DNA of 64,000 nt from Catenovulum sediminis. GTDB taxonomy: Bacteria; Pseudomonadota; Gammaproteobacteria; Enterobacterales; Alteromonadaceae. Shown here one piece after another: positions 17,132 to 26,624 of the stretch. The translations under genes were made by a program, and so were the position numbers. The stretch is from NCBI RefSeq assembly GCF_040270295.1, contig NZ_JBELOE010000212.1. One strand, written 5' to 3'. Below the pieces are notes generated by a model. The model did not search any database. It was given only the letters and a program-made list of their open reading frames with translations, and was not told the origin of the DNA. Within the stretch, counting starts at the first letter, position 1. Each line of letters starts with the position of its first letter.

Positions 17132-18544
17132 ATGAAAACGGAGACACAGTCAAATTTTTTAATGGTATTATTGGCGCCATTAATGGCCACAGTTACCGCA
17201 TTGTTGTGTGCATTTGTTTGGCAACAACCTTATATTATTTGTGCAACTGCGGCTATTACCATGCTTACTGCTGTTTGGTGGGTCACTGAGGCTTTGCCTA
17301 TCCCAGTTACTTCTCTTATTCCCTTTATCTTATTTCCGATGTTTGGGGTACTCGATCACAAGGTCGCGGCCTCTGCTTTAGGCAGTCACGTTATTTTATT
17401 GTTAATGGGCGCATTTATGTTATCTAAAGCAATGGAAAAAAGTGGTGTACATCAGCGTCTCGCTCTTTATTTGATCAATTTGTTTGGTGGTAACCAACCT
17501 AAAAAAATTCTTTTTGGCTTGATGATCAGTGCTGCATTTTTAAGCATGTGGATTAGCAATACGGCAACGACTTTAATGTTATTGCCTATGGTGCTGGCGA
17601 TTGCCAGCAATGCAAATGACCGCCGGTTTGGTGTCGTGCTGTTACTTGGGATAGCATATGCTGCCAGTGTCGGGGGTATTGGAACCTTAATTGGAACCCC
17701 GCCAAATGTGATTTTTGCGGCTGTTTATCAAACACATTTTGCACAGGAGATTGGCTTTTTAGAGTGGATGAAAACCAGTATTCCGGTTGTTATATTGGCG
17801 ATTCCAATGATGGCTTTGTGGCTAGGGCGGGGGCTAAACAAAAGTGTTGAGGTGCAGCTACCCTGCGTTGGTCAGTGGCGTTTATCTGAAAAACGGGTTT
17901 TGTATGTATTTTCGTTAATTGTCGTGTTGTGGATTTTCCGCAGTGAGCCCTTTGGCGGCTGGAGTGCTTTGTTGGGTAATCGCACAATTGGCGATAGTAG
18001 TATTGCTTTGTTTGGGGTGTTACTGATGTTTATTGTGCCTAGCCATAATGAGGTTATTGAAGGGCAAGTACAGCGTAAGTATTTATTGGACTGGCAAACT
18101 GCAACCGATATTCCGTGGGGAATGTTGTTATTGTTTGCCGGTGGTATTTGTATTGCAAAAGCTTTTCAGGCCAGTGGCCTAAGCCAATTATTAGGGCAAA
18201 GTTTAACCGCTTTAACGCACTGGCCGACTTACTTAATGATTCTTGTTGTTTGTTTATTTGTGACATTTTTAACAGAGATCACCAGTAATACCGCCACGAC
18301 AACTTTATTGATGCCGGTTTTGGCCGCGGCGGGTGTCGCTGCGGGCATCGACCCTAAATTATTAATGATTCCTGCTGCAATGAGTGCCAGTTGCGCGTTT
18401 ATGTTGCCTGTTGCAACGGCACCTAATGCTATCGTTTATGGTACTGACAAGTTTGCAATTAAAACCATGGTTAAAGAGGGGGTTGTACTCAATATGATAT
18501 TGGCAGTAACAATATCTGGCTATGTATATTACGCAATTAAATAG
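17132..18544 (+). CDS. SLC13/DASS-family sodium-coupled anion transporter
   Basis: A 470-residue inner-membrane transporter with about 12 hydrophobic segments. Both sodium/substrate-binding SNT motifs are present (WISNTATTLMLLPM in the first half and EITSNTATTTLLMPVL in the second), the hallmark of the divalent anion:sodium symporters that carry dicarboxylates such as succinate and malate, or sulfate. The WWVTEALPIPVTSLIP motif near the N-terminus also fits. The exact substrate cannot be told from sequence. It appears monocistronic, with a hairpin terminator downstream. Confidence 0.92.
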   Translation: MKTETQSNFLMVLLAPLMATVTALLCAFVWQQPYIICATAAITMLTAVWWVTEALPIPVTSLIPFILFPMFGVLDHKVAASALGSHVILLLMGAFMLSKAMEKSGVHQRLALYLINLFGGNQPKKILFGLMISAAFLSMWISNTATTLMLLPMVLAIASNANDRRFGVVLLLGIAYAASVGGIGTLIGTPPNVIFAAVYQTHFAQEIGFLEWMKTSIPVVILAIPMMALWLGRGLNKSVEVQLPCVGQWRLSEKRVLYVFSLIVVLWIFRSEPFGGWSALLGNRTIGDSSIALFGVLLMFIVPSHNEVIEGQVQRKYLLDWQTATDIPWGMLLLFAGGICIAKAFQASGLSQLLGQSLTALTHWPTYLMILVVCLFVTFLTEITSNTATTTLLMPVLAAAGVAAGIDPKLLMIPAAMSASCAFMLPVATAPNAIVYGTDKFAIKTMVKEGVVLNMILAVTISGYVYYAIK

Positions 18545-18572
18545 AGTATTAAAGCGATATTGTGAGAAAATA

Positions 18573-18602
18573 AAGCCGCCTGCTTTTATCTTGCCGACGG
18601 CT
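18573..18602. terminator. Hairpin between convergent SLC13 and cheB/cheR-fusion genes
   Basis: Arms AAGCCG and CGGCTT, with A-rich sequence to the left and T-rich sequence to the right, lie between two convergent genes and could serve both. Confidence 0.5.
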
Positions 18603-18618
18603 TGTTTTGAATGGTTTT

Positions 18619-21141
18619 TTAATCGCTCTGCATTACCCGTTCTTTTATCGAAACCATGACCCCGTTGTTATAGGTTTCTAATTGATACGGAGATATTGAA
18701 ATTTCAATATGTCTGTCAGAGGTAATATCGTAAATTTTAGTATTGGGTTTACCCGTTTCATTGACTTTCGATATCAGCTCATTTAAACCCGGAAAATCAA
18801 ACTTAAATGTCAGATCAAAGATTTTTCGGTCTATATCAAACTCAATGACATTTAAATAATCTTTTACAGCATCCGTGAAACGGCGAATCCGCAAATCTTT
18901 ATCCAAAAATAGGACGGCCAAGCGGGTTGCTTTTAACAAGTTTTCCAGGTCATTATTGATACTGGTCAATTCCAGTATTTTCTGTTGATATTCACTGTTG
19001 ACCGTGTAAAGTTCTTCGTTGACGGACTGCAATTCTTCATTGGTGGACTGCAATTCTTCATTGGCAGCCATCAGTTCCTCATTACTAGATTGTAACTCTT
19101 CGCGTGTTGTATCTAAATCTTCTAATGTTTCACGGTAGAGTTTTTGGCATTCAATCAGTGCGTAGTCAAGTTCTGAAACTCTATTTTTAACTTGTTGCTC
19201 TAGGCTGTATTCTGCATCTGCACGCCGGGCAACATAGGTTTCTTTTGACAAAAATGATAAAGCGACCAGTTTTTCATCATCGTTATCTCTGTCTGGAAAT
19301 GAAAAGCATTTAATTGACCAGGGGGTCTGCTCGCCTTTCTCATTGGGCAGTTTGAAGGTATCTTGTAATAAAACACTACAATTTTCGCGTAGCACTTGAT
19401 GTGCCGCCGAAATTGCATGACTGACGATATCGGGTTCCAGAATATCGGCAACATCATTTGTTACCAAGCCCGCTTGAATTTTTTTCGTGAAAAGGGAAGT
19501 ATCGCCGTAAGTATAAACCAGTGCTAGTTTTTTGTTAAATATCAGGGTAGGCGGGGCAAACTCTTCAAATAATGCATCATAACCTATTTTAACTTTTCTG
19601 CTACTGTCTAACGATTTAACGTTTCGAGCAATATACTGTGGCAGCGCTTTAGGTTGATAGGTTTTACTCTTTAAGCCATTGTTTGCGATAGCTCTAACCG
19701 GGATTCGGATGTCTTTGGTTTTTTTATACACCCGGTAGCGGCCATCAAACGCATCAAAGTAGCTATCAAAATTGCCAGTGGTTTCAGCGCTGCCGAGTAG
19801 TAAAAAACCGTTTAAGCGAATGGCGAAGTGGAAAAATGCCATTGCTTTTTGTTGAGCCGGATTTTGTAAGTAAATTAAAGCATTACGGCAACTGACCATA
19901 TCCATATTTGAAAATGGTGGATCTTGAATGAGGTTATGGGTAGCAAATACCACCATAGAGCGAAGTTCTTTACTAACTTGGTAATTGCCGTCAGCCGTCT
20001 GATTGAAGTTAGGTGAAAAAAGTGCGCTTGGGATTTCTGTTGCTATACTGGATGGGTATACGCCATTGGCGGCAAAGCCGACTGCACTTTGATCAATATC
20101 TGAAGCAAAAACTTTTACTGCTCGTTCTACATTGAGCTCTTCCATTGCGGCTCGGAATAACATAGCAATAGTGAAGGCTTCCTCTCCAGTTGAGCAGCAC
20201 GCACACCAGATACGAATCGGATCTTCGCTGGTTTTACTTAATACAATCGGGATGATGACTTTTTTGTAGACAAAATCCCATACTTCTTGATCCCGGAAAA
20301 ATTGAGTTACACCAATTAATAAATCTTGTTTTATTAATTCTATTTCTTTTGAATTCTTAATCAGGTAGTCGTAGTATTCTGGCAATGACTTTATATTGTT
20401 GATGCTCATTCGATGTTCAATTCGGCGAGCAACAGTGGATTCTTTGTACGCTTTAAAATCCAGCTCAGTTTGTTCATGTACTAGATCTAATATTTGATTA
20501 AGCACATCTTCATTTTCAGATAAATGATATCTGAAATGTTTGCCGTGGTTAGACAGTAAAGGGTGGTTAATAAAATTTCGAATCTGGTCAGCCATTTCAT
20601 CGATATTTGATATAAAATCAACAGATCCAGTATTTATTGCATTGAGCGGCATACCATCAAATTTGGCCTCATCCGGCGCTTGAGCGATAACCATAGCACC
20701 CACTTCTTTAAGTGCTTGTGCACCACGGCTGCCATCAGAGCCTGTTCCGGATAAAATAACACCAATTGCATGATTTTGTAGATCTTCCGCTAATGAACGG
20801 AAAAATTCGTTGATAGGCAGGTTAACTCGGTTGTCCGGAGGCAGATCAGATAAATAGATTTTGCATTCTACTACCCGAATTAGTTTGCCAGGTGGCATCA
20901 AGGTTACGGTATTCGGTTGTATTTCTTCACCTTCTACAGCTTGATGAATGGGCATTTCTGTATACTTGGTTAAAAGCTCCGCCATCATGCTTTTAAAGTC
21001 AGAAGATAAGTGCTGAATGACCACATAAGCAATATCTAAATCAGTAGGTAACTCTAAAAATAATGCCTGTAAGGCCTCTAAGCCACCGGCTGAGGCACCG
21101 ATACCAACAATGTGTGATGGTTTTTTTGTATTTTTTGACAT
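18619..21141 (-). CDS. CheB-CheR fusion methylesterase/methyltransferase with coiled coil and PAS domain
   Basis: An 840-residue protein. Residues about 10-190 are a CheB methylesterase domain (GIGASAGGLEALQAL with Ser17; VIQHLSSDFKS; GVILSGTGSDGSRGA). Residues about 210-475 are CheR (FFRDQEVWDFVY, CCSTGEEAFTIAMLF, SCRNALIYL). Residues about 650-720 form a strong coiled coil with repeated EELQS(S/T)NEEL units, and a PAS-like domain ends the chain. There is no receiver domain on CheB. The CheR SAM-binding loop reads ACCSTGEE where most relatives have a Gly before the Cys. No chemoreceptor or CheA genes are nearby; it lies nine bases after a GGDEF-EAL gene on the same strand. Confidence 0.9.
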   Translation of the reverse strand: MSKNTKKPSHIVGIGASAGGLEALQALFLELPTDLDIAYVVIQHLSSDFKSMMAELLTKYTEMPIHQAVEGEEIQPNTVTLMPPGKLIRVVECKIYLSDLPPDNRVNLPINEFFRSLAEDLQNHAIGVILSGTGSDGSRGAQALKEVGAMVIAQAPDEAKFDGMPLNAINTGSVDFISNIDEMADQIRNFINHPLLSNHGKHFRYHLSENEDVLNQILDLVHEQTELDFKAYKESTVARRIEHRMSINNIKSLPEYYDYLIKNSKEIELIKQDLLIGVTQFFRDQEVWDFVYKKVIIPIVLSKTSEDPIRIWCACCSTGEEAFTIAMLFRAAMEELNVERAVKVFASDIDQSAVGFAANGVYPSSIATEIPSALFSPNFNQTADGNYQVSKELRSMVVFATHNLIQDPPFSNMDMVSCRNALIYLQNPAQQKAMAFFHFAIRLNGFLLLGSAETTGNFDSYFDAFDGRYRVYKKTKDIRIPVRAIANNGLKSKTYQPKALPQYIARNVKSLDSSRKVKIGYDALFEEFAPPTLIFNKKLALVYTYGDTSLFTKKIQAGLVTNDVADILEPDIVSHAISAAHQVLRENCSVLLQDTFKLPNEKGEQTPWSIKCFSFPDRDNDDEKLVALSFLSKETYVARRADAEYSLEQQVKNRVSELDYALIECQKLYRETLEDLDTTREELQSSNEELMAANEELQSTNEELQSVNEELYTVNSEYQQKILELTSINNDLENLLKATRLAVLFLDKDLRIRRFTDAVKDYLNVIEFDIDRKIFDLTFKFDFPGLNELISKVNETGKPNTKIYDITSDRHIEISISPYQLETYNNGVMVSIKERVMQSD

Positions 21142-21150
21142 CTTATTTTT

Positions 21151-23211
21151 TTATTTCCCTAATAATTTTTTTATTTTTTCGACAGGCATCGGTTTATTGT
21201 AAAAATAACCTTGTCTTAATGGCACGCCACATTGCTCTGCCAACGCTTGATCATGTTCATTTTCAATGCCTTCTAGCAATAACTGAAGGTCAAGCGCTTT
21301 ACCCAAATTAACCGCGGCCATTAAAGCTGACTGTTTTTGTTGGTGAGTTAAATCCCCTGATAAAAATACTTTATCAATTTTAACCTGATCTAACCCTAAT
21401 TTTATTAATCGTTCAATAGAGCTATAACCCCGGCCGAAATCATCCAACGACATACGTACATCAATATTTTTGAGCGCTGCGATATTTTTATAAATATTGT
21501 CATCAATGTGAGCGCTGGTATCACGTTCAGTTATTTCGATAAAAACTTTGTTGGGAGGGATGTTGTAGTCAATCAACATATTGCTGAATTTGTTTGCAAA
21601 ATTACCATTTGTCATCAGGTGCAAATCGATATTGATGTTGAGGCAAGGTATATCAGTGATATTTTCATTCATTAACAAGCTGTATCCTAACAGGTTGCGT
21701 TGAATGATTCGATATAAAATTGTTTGCCCCCGTTTGTGTTCACGTATCTGTTCAAACACGCTTTCAATATCGCTCAATGCGTCTGAATCGAAACGGGTTA
21801 GTGCTTCGAGAGCATAAATTTTATCACCTTGGTATATGGGTTGAAAGAAACTGGTAAATGCTTTTTTTGTTTCTAAATCATTAATTGCATTTTGCGTTGC
21901 CAAAAGACTGGTTAACTGATTTGAGAGTTCGTCTGTATACAAGGTAATATCGTTCACTTTATTCGATTTGGCTTGATACATGGCTGAATCGGATGCAGAC
22001 AACCATAGCTCAGCGATTTTATCTGCATTTTTCTCCTTTGGATGACGCGTCAAAATGATGTGCCCCATTGTTAATCCGATGCTTGAGTGTACATTAATCT
22101 CGTGGCTTTCAATTACACAAGGTCTGTTTAGTTTTTCAACGATAGCTTGTGCTCTATCAAGCGCAATAATATCATTTGTCACATTGGTCAGGATAACCAC
22201 AAATTCATCACCGCCAATACGTGCCACAATGTCGCTAGAGCGTGTGGTATTTAACAATCGTTTGCCCACTATCTTCAACAGCTCGTCACCGATATGGTGG
22301 CCTAAATTATCATTTATATATTTAAATTTATCTAAATCAATAAACAATAGCGCACTGCTTGAAATTTTATCGGTGTTGTATAGTGTTTCAATTTCTTGCA
22401 ATAAGGACACTCGATTGTGCAACTGGGTTAAAGAGTCATGTGTCGCTAAGTGTTTAAGGTAGGAGCTCTCTTTATATTCTTGAGTGATATCCTGCAACAT
22501 GATGTAGTAGCTAACTAAGTGCCCCAACAAATCATACTGTTGGTCAATGGCCACTGAAATGACTTTTGTTCTACCGAGCGGTGTAATGACTTGGGTTATC
22601 AGCCTTAACTTTTCTTCAAAGTTTTTTTCATTTGATAAAAATTCAAATATTCGTTCTCGAGAAACATCGTCAAAAGCGTTTAACCAATTATTGCCTTGTA
22701 ACTCATCCTGTCCTAATCCTAGCAGCGTGTATGTATGCGTATTGCAATATTTTAATGATAGTTGCGCATCAGTTTTGATGACCCCGATTGGAAAAGCATT
22801 GTACAGTTCTACCACTAAACTTTTTTCAGGAGCGCCAATTAACAACAAATACATTTCGTCCTGATAGTAGACTTCATCTACCGAGATATTAAATCCTTGA
22901 CTGCTCGTTGATTTATGGCGGCGTAATACAGGGTTGATCGTCTTTTTCTGAGTGTTTAGGTTAAGCATTTTATTGACAACCGAACTCAGTTCCGGCGGAA
23001 GGTTAGCACTGCTCAGAATTGCGACACCATTGGTATCATATAAAACATAAAATCCACCCTGCAACTCTACGAACGACAATAATGCACTGGCCAGCTCTTC
23101 TCTGACACCGTACTGAATCGTGGAGTTATTGGTGGATAGAATATTTTTTTTCAATGCTAACCTCTTGCTGTGCTCATCAAGAATACTTTTCTTAATCGAT
23201 AAATTGAACAT
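21151..23211 (-). CDS. PAS-GGDEF-EAL cyclic di-GMP signalling protein
   Basis: About 686 residues from the ATG at 23211; an in-frame TTG at 23244 would add 11 residues, and neither has a convincing ribosome-binding site. Order: an N-terminal region without clear transmembrane helices, a PAS domain (about 145-260), GGDEF (signature RIGGDEFVVIL) and EAL (EALTRFDS; ITERDTS; DDFGRGYSS; KIDKVFLSG). Both signatures are intact, so either cyclase or phosphodiesterase activity is possible. The gene precedes the cheB-cheR fusion by nine bases, which suggests one signalling operon. Confidence 0.88.
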   Translation of the reverse strand: MFNLSIKKSILDEHSKRLALKKNILSTNNSTIQYGVREELASALLSFVELQGGFYVLYDTNGVAILSSANLPPELSSVVNKMLNLNTQKKTINPVLRRHKSTSSQGFNISVDEVYYQDEMYLLLIGAPEKSLVVELYNAFPIGVIKTDAQLSLKYCNTHTYTLLGLGQDELQGNNWLNAFDDVSRERIFEFLSNEKNFEEKLRLITQVITPLGRTKVISVAIDQQYDLLGHLVSYYIMLQDITQEYKESSYLKHLATHDSLTQLHNRVSLLQEIETLYNTDKISSSALLFIDLDKFKYINDNLGHHIGDELLKIVGKRLLNTTRSSDIVARIGGDEFVVILTNVTNDIIALDRAQAIVEKLNRPCVIESHEINVHSSIGLTMGHIILTRHPKEKNADKIAELWLSASDSAMYQAKSNKVNDITLYTDELSNQLTSLLATQNAINDLETKKAFTSFFQPIYQGDKIYALEALTRFDSDALSDIESVFEQIREHKRGQTILYRIIQRNLLGYSLLMNENITDIPCLNINIDLHLMTNGNFANKFSNMLIDYNIPPNKVFIEITERDTSAHIDDNIYKNIAALKNIDVRMSLDDFGRGYSSIERLIKLGLDQVKIDKVFLSGDLTHQQKQSALMAAVNLGKALDLQLLLEGIENEHDQALAEQCGVPLRQGYFYNKPMPVEKIKKLLGK

Positions 23212-23362
23212 TTTAATAATGCGCTTTTGTTGTACAGAATTCAATTGAACTCATAACTCAGTAGTACAAAATAGCTAAGGGTATCTGTTATTTGTATAAC
23301 TTTTATTGCTGACTGATAATCAGTTATCAAAATTCACAATAATATATAGGTAAACGCAAGGT

Positions 23363-24550
23363 TTAAGCTGCATCCAATAATAAACTTAAACCTTTTCTAT
23401 AACATTGTTTGGCTTTTTCTGATTGCTGGTTTTCTTGGTAAATATCTCCTAATATTGCGTAATTTTCTGCACTGGGTAATTGACGGATGGCACTTTCCAT
23501 TGCTTGTTGTGCAAGCTGCCAATCACGGTTTTTAGCAGCGGTTATTGCCAACGCAATTTTCAGCCAGTCATCTTGTGGGTTACTTTTCAGTTTTTTTTCT
23601 AACCAAGCGATGAGCTTAAGAGGCTGATTCAATTCTAAGGTTTTTAATATATTGATGGTTGTTTGATTTTTGTGGGTGTCTTCATCAAAGAGTTTGATCA
23701 GCTTTTTTTCCACTGTGCTATGACAACCGGCTGCGAGTAATGCGCTAAAGTAATTTTGCCGAGCGTTGCCACTCGTGCCGACTAGCTTGGTCAGTTGTTT
23801 GTAAGCTTGCTCTATTGTTCTTTCACTGTTATCAAGCGCTGCTTGTGTAAATATTGGTTGCCATGCTTTTAATGCCAGTAACTGCAATTCACTATCTGTA
23901 ATCTCGGCATAGCGTTTTACGTCCGGTAACAGTTCTCTTAATTTTTCAAAGTCTTCCGATGTTTCGTACAGGCGTGCTAATAATAATAAAGTTTGTGTGT
24001 TTTTTTTGTTCTCTCTGTACAATTTTTCCGTTAACTCAATCGCTTTGTCGGTTTTACCTTCTTGCTGTAAGCTTTGCGCCATAGCCAGTTGTTTATGGCT
24101 TTCATCACCATTTTCCTGCGCGCGCAGCAGGTACAAACTGCTTTCTTCATGCTGACCACAGTTTTTAGCGGCTTCAGCTGCAATTAAATAATGGCTGCTG
24201 GCAATCGGGCTGTATTTAGCGTGTTTTAAGCTGAGTTGTTCTGCTTTTTGCCACTGTCCAGACAGCAAAGCTTCAATAGATTGTTGTAATGCGTGCAAGC
24301 TGGTACTTTGCTTGCGGTTTTTACGCCAGTTGGAAAAACTACGGCGTACACTGAATAATGAAATTAGAACTTTTTCAATGAGTTTAAATACCAGATACGC
24401 GACCAGAATAATAAATAAAAAACCAATAAAACTGGCTTCCCATGACCATCCGGCAACATGGATTAAGACATACCCTTTTTCTTCTACTAGCACAGCTCCG
24501 CCGGCTAATAAAGCACAGGCTAATATAAATAGAACAAGTATTCGTATCAT
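23363..24550 (-). CDS. hemY: HemY protein (heme biosynthesis operon TPR membrane protein)
   Basis: A 395-residue protein with two N-terminal transmembrane helices (about 4-24 and 39-63) and a TPR-like helical remainder (KHAKYSPIASSHYLIAAEAA, and a final YAILGDIYQENQQSEKAKQC repeat). It is the Gammaproteobacterial hemY of the hemCDXY operon, not the protoporphyrinogen oxidase that shares the name in Gram-positives. Its start overlaps the hemX stop by four bases. Confidence 0.92.
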   Translation of the reverse strand: MIRILVLFILACALLAGGAVLVEEKGYVLIHVAGWSWEASFIGFLFIILVAYLVFKLIEKVLISLFSVRRSFSNWRKNRKQSTSLHALQQSIEALLSGQWQKAEQLSLKHAKYSPIASSHYLIAAEAAKNCGQHEESSLYLLRAQENGDESHKQLAMAQSLQQEGKTDKAIELTEKLYRENKKNTQTLLLLARLYETSEDFEKLRELLPDVKRYAEITDSELQLLALKAWQPIFTQAALDNSERTIEQAYKQLTKLVGTSGNARQNYFSALLAAGCHSTVEKKLIKLFDEDTHKNQTTINILKTLELNQPLKLIAWLEKKLKSNPQDDWLKIALAITAAKNRDWQLAQQAMESAIRQLPSAENYAILGDIYQENQQSEKAKQCYRKGLSLLLDAA

Positions 24551-25836
24551 AGCGTGTTATCCATTAACGTCGGGGTATTTAAGGTTACCTGGCTATAATC
24601 AGCGACCAACTGCTTGTTAGCTAAAAGGATTAACCTGTCAATCACCAGAGTGACTTTAGGGCTGGTTGGATCATAATATTGGCTGACCCATTGTGCTGTT
24701 TGCTTTAAAGCGGTTTGATAGACCGCAGATTGTGCATTTAATGCAGCCCATTGTGCTTGATTTAATTTACTGAGCAAATTAAGTTCAATATTTTGCACCT
24801 GAGCTGGGGTTAATAAAGGCTCTATTTCTGTATCTCTCTTTTGTACTCTAAATAGCGATAAAAAGTCTTGCCAAACGAGTTTTAAGTTATCCCAACTTAT
24901 TTCACTGCTGGGCTTTGTTTGCTCAGCACTGTTGGTTTTTGTTGGCATGACTGCCTGATTCAGAGGTAATTTTTTGAGTGATCCCATTAATTCGCTTAGC
25001 TGATAATATATCTCTTGATTATTCACTGAAGGTAGCGCGTTTAGGGTGCCGATATCTTCGGCGATGCTTTGTTTTATGGCTAAAAATTTGCTATCAGAAA
25101 GGGCTGCAAGTCGGTTTTGCACCATTTTTAATGCGGTCAGTGCAGCTTGTTTATCTTGTTGTAAAAATAGTTTGTGAGAAGCGATATTAATCAAATTTTT
25201 GATGTCGGTTAGTAACATTTGCTGGCGCGCTTTTTCACCACTTTGATTAATCAACTCAATGGATTTATCCATTTTTTGTTGTTGAGTTTGCAGCTTTTGC
25301 TCAACCTCATTGGCGAATTGGCTTAACTGATTGTTCAGTTGCGTGTTGAGTTGTTGGCTAAAATTTTGTTGTTCAGCTTGTTGTTGCTGTTTAAGTTCGT
25401 TGCTCTGTTGTTTAAGTTGTGACTTTAGTTGTGATTTTTGCGTTGTAAAACTTTGCTGCTGCTTAGCAAACGTGTTTTTTTGCATTTCCAGCTGCCAATA
25501 TAACCATCCGCATGCACCGAGTGCCGCGAGTGCGAATAAAAATGCGATAAACGCGAGTGGGCTAAATTTACTGCCTTTTTCTTTTACCACCACAGTTTCT
25601 GAACGAGTCGTTTGCGAAGGTGTTTTTGCATTTTTTTCGACAACGACTTTTTCTGTCGCACCCTCTTTATCGGTAGTGCGCTCGGTTTTATCGGTTTGTC
25701 CTGCTTTTTCCGTGTTTTGAGCATCTTCTGCTTTTTTTTCTGTTGCGGCAGATTTATCCTGAGCTTGCGCTTGTTCCGCTCGTTCGACACTGGATTCGGG
25801 AGTTTGTTTGCCTGTATTATCCGTTTTATCTGTCAT
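24547..25836 (-). CDS. hemX: HemX (uroporphyrinogen-III C-methyltransferase-like membrane protein)
   Basis: A 429-residue protein with a long charged low-complexity N-terminus rich in Glu, Lys, Thr and Ala (residues 1-90), one transmembrane helix (about 93-113), then a long Gln-rich coiled coil (about 115-200) and a globular helical C-terminus. HemX is often annotated as a uroporphyrinogen methyltransferase, but it lacks that enzyme's SAM-binding motifs and its role is uncertain. It is the third gene of hemCDXY, with four-base overlaps on both sides. Confidence 0.92.
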   Translation of the reverse strand: MTDKTDNTGKQTPESSVERAEQAQAQDKSAATEKKAEDAQNTEKAGQTDKTERTTDKEGATEKVVVEKNAKTPSQTTRSETVVVKEKGSKFSPLAFIAFLFALAALGACGWLYWQLEMQKNTFAKQQQSFTTQKSQLKSQLKQQSNELKQQQQAEQQNFSQQLNTQLNNQLSQFANEVEQKLQTQQQKMDKSIELINQSGEKARQQMLLTDIKNLINIASHKLFLQQDKQAALTALKMVQNRLAALSDSKFLAIKQSIAEDIGTLNALPSVNNQEIYYQLSELMGSLKKLPLNQAVMPTKTNSAEQTKPSSEISWDNLKLVWQDFLSLFRVQKRDTEIEPLLTPAQVQNIELNLLSKLNQAQWAALNAQSAVYQTALKQTAQWVSQYYDPTSPKVTLVIDRLILLANKQLVADYSQVTLNTPTLMDNTL

Positions 25837-26624
25837 GTTAAGACGCTACCCTTAAATTTACGTAAGTGCGCAATAATATTGTGATTACTTGCGCTTCCTA
25901 TATTGATAACCTGATCAAATCCATATTCTGTTAACTGTTTCGCGACCCGCTCTGAAGGGACTAAAACAAGTTTATGTACAAAATCCGGGCTAATTTTATC
26001 GACAACCAGACGATACAGATGCTGTGCAATCTCGCCACTGGTAAAAATAAATACATCGCATCTGTTGATTTGTTGTAACTGAGTTTCACTCAAATCAACC
26101 CATTGTCTTTTATAAACATTGTAGGTAGTTAATGGCTTATTAGCCAGCCTAAATGCGTTAGCTAACTTATCTCTTCCTTGTTCGCCTTTAAATAATATAG
26201 CTTGTTTAGATGTTTGGATTACCGGCAGTTGTAAAATACCTTCGGATGTCGGGGCTGTTGGCGTTAATACGTTTTTAAACCCGGCTTGGACTAGTTTTTT
26301 TGCGGTCGTTTGGCCTACTGCGACACATTGCATTTCAAGTAACGGGTTTAATAGTTTTTTGTGCTGTATTGCATGCTGTAAAAATTCAACCGCATATTGG
26401 CTGGTAAAAATTAGAATCGTATCAAGGGGGGAGGATGAACCCAGCAGAATGCTATTGAATCTATCGTTGTCAATTAAATTGAGGTCACTACCTTTTTGTA
26501 GTTCGAAAATGGGACAGTGCAGAGGTAAAAAATGTTCTGCCCGTAGCAGGTGATTTAGCTCTTGTGCACTGTCTGCGACACGGCTGTGAAAAACAGTCGT
26601 TTTATTGTTGGCCATAAACCTCAT
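25833..26624 (-). CDS. hemD: Uroporphyrinogen-III synthase
   Basis: A 263-residue HemD-fold protein. Visible segments include VADSAQELNHLL, ILIFTSQYAVEFL, CVAVGQTTAKKLVQAG and IFTSGEIAQHLYRLV, the typical two-domain pattern. It cyclises hydroxymethylbilane to uroporphyrinogen III. Start may be this Met or the one three codons later; both lie inside the end of hemC (23-base overlap), so translation is probably coupled. Confidence 0.93.
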   Translation of the reverse strand: MRFMANNKTTVFHSRVADSAQELNHLLRAEHFLPLHCPIFELQKGSDLNLIDNDRFNSILLGSSSPLDTILIFTSQYAVEFLQHAIQHKKLLNPLLEMQCVAVGQTTAKKLVQAGFKNVLTPTAPTSEGILQLPVIQTSKQAILFKGEQGRDKLANAFRLANKPLTTYNVYKRQWVDLSETQLQQINRCDVFIFTSGEIAQHLYRLVVDKISPDFVHKLVLVPSERVAKQLTEYGFDQVINIGSASNHNIIAHLRKFKGSVLT

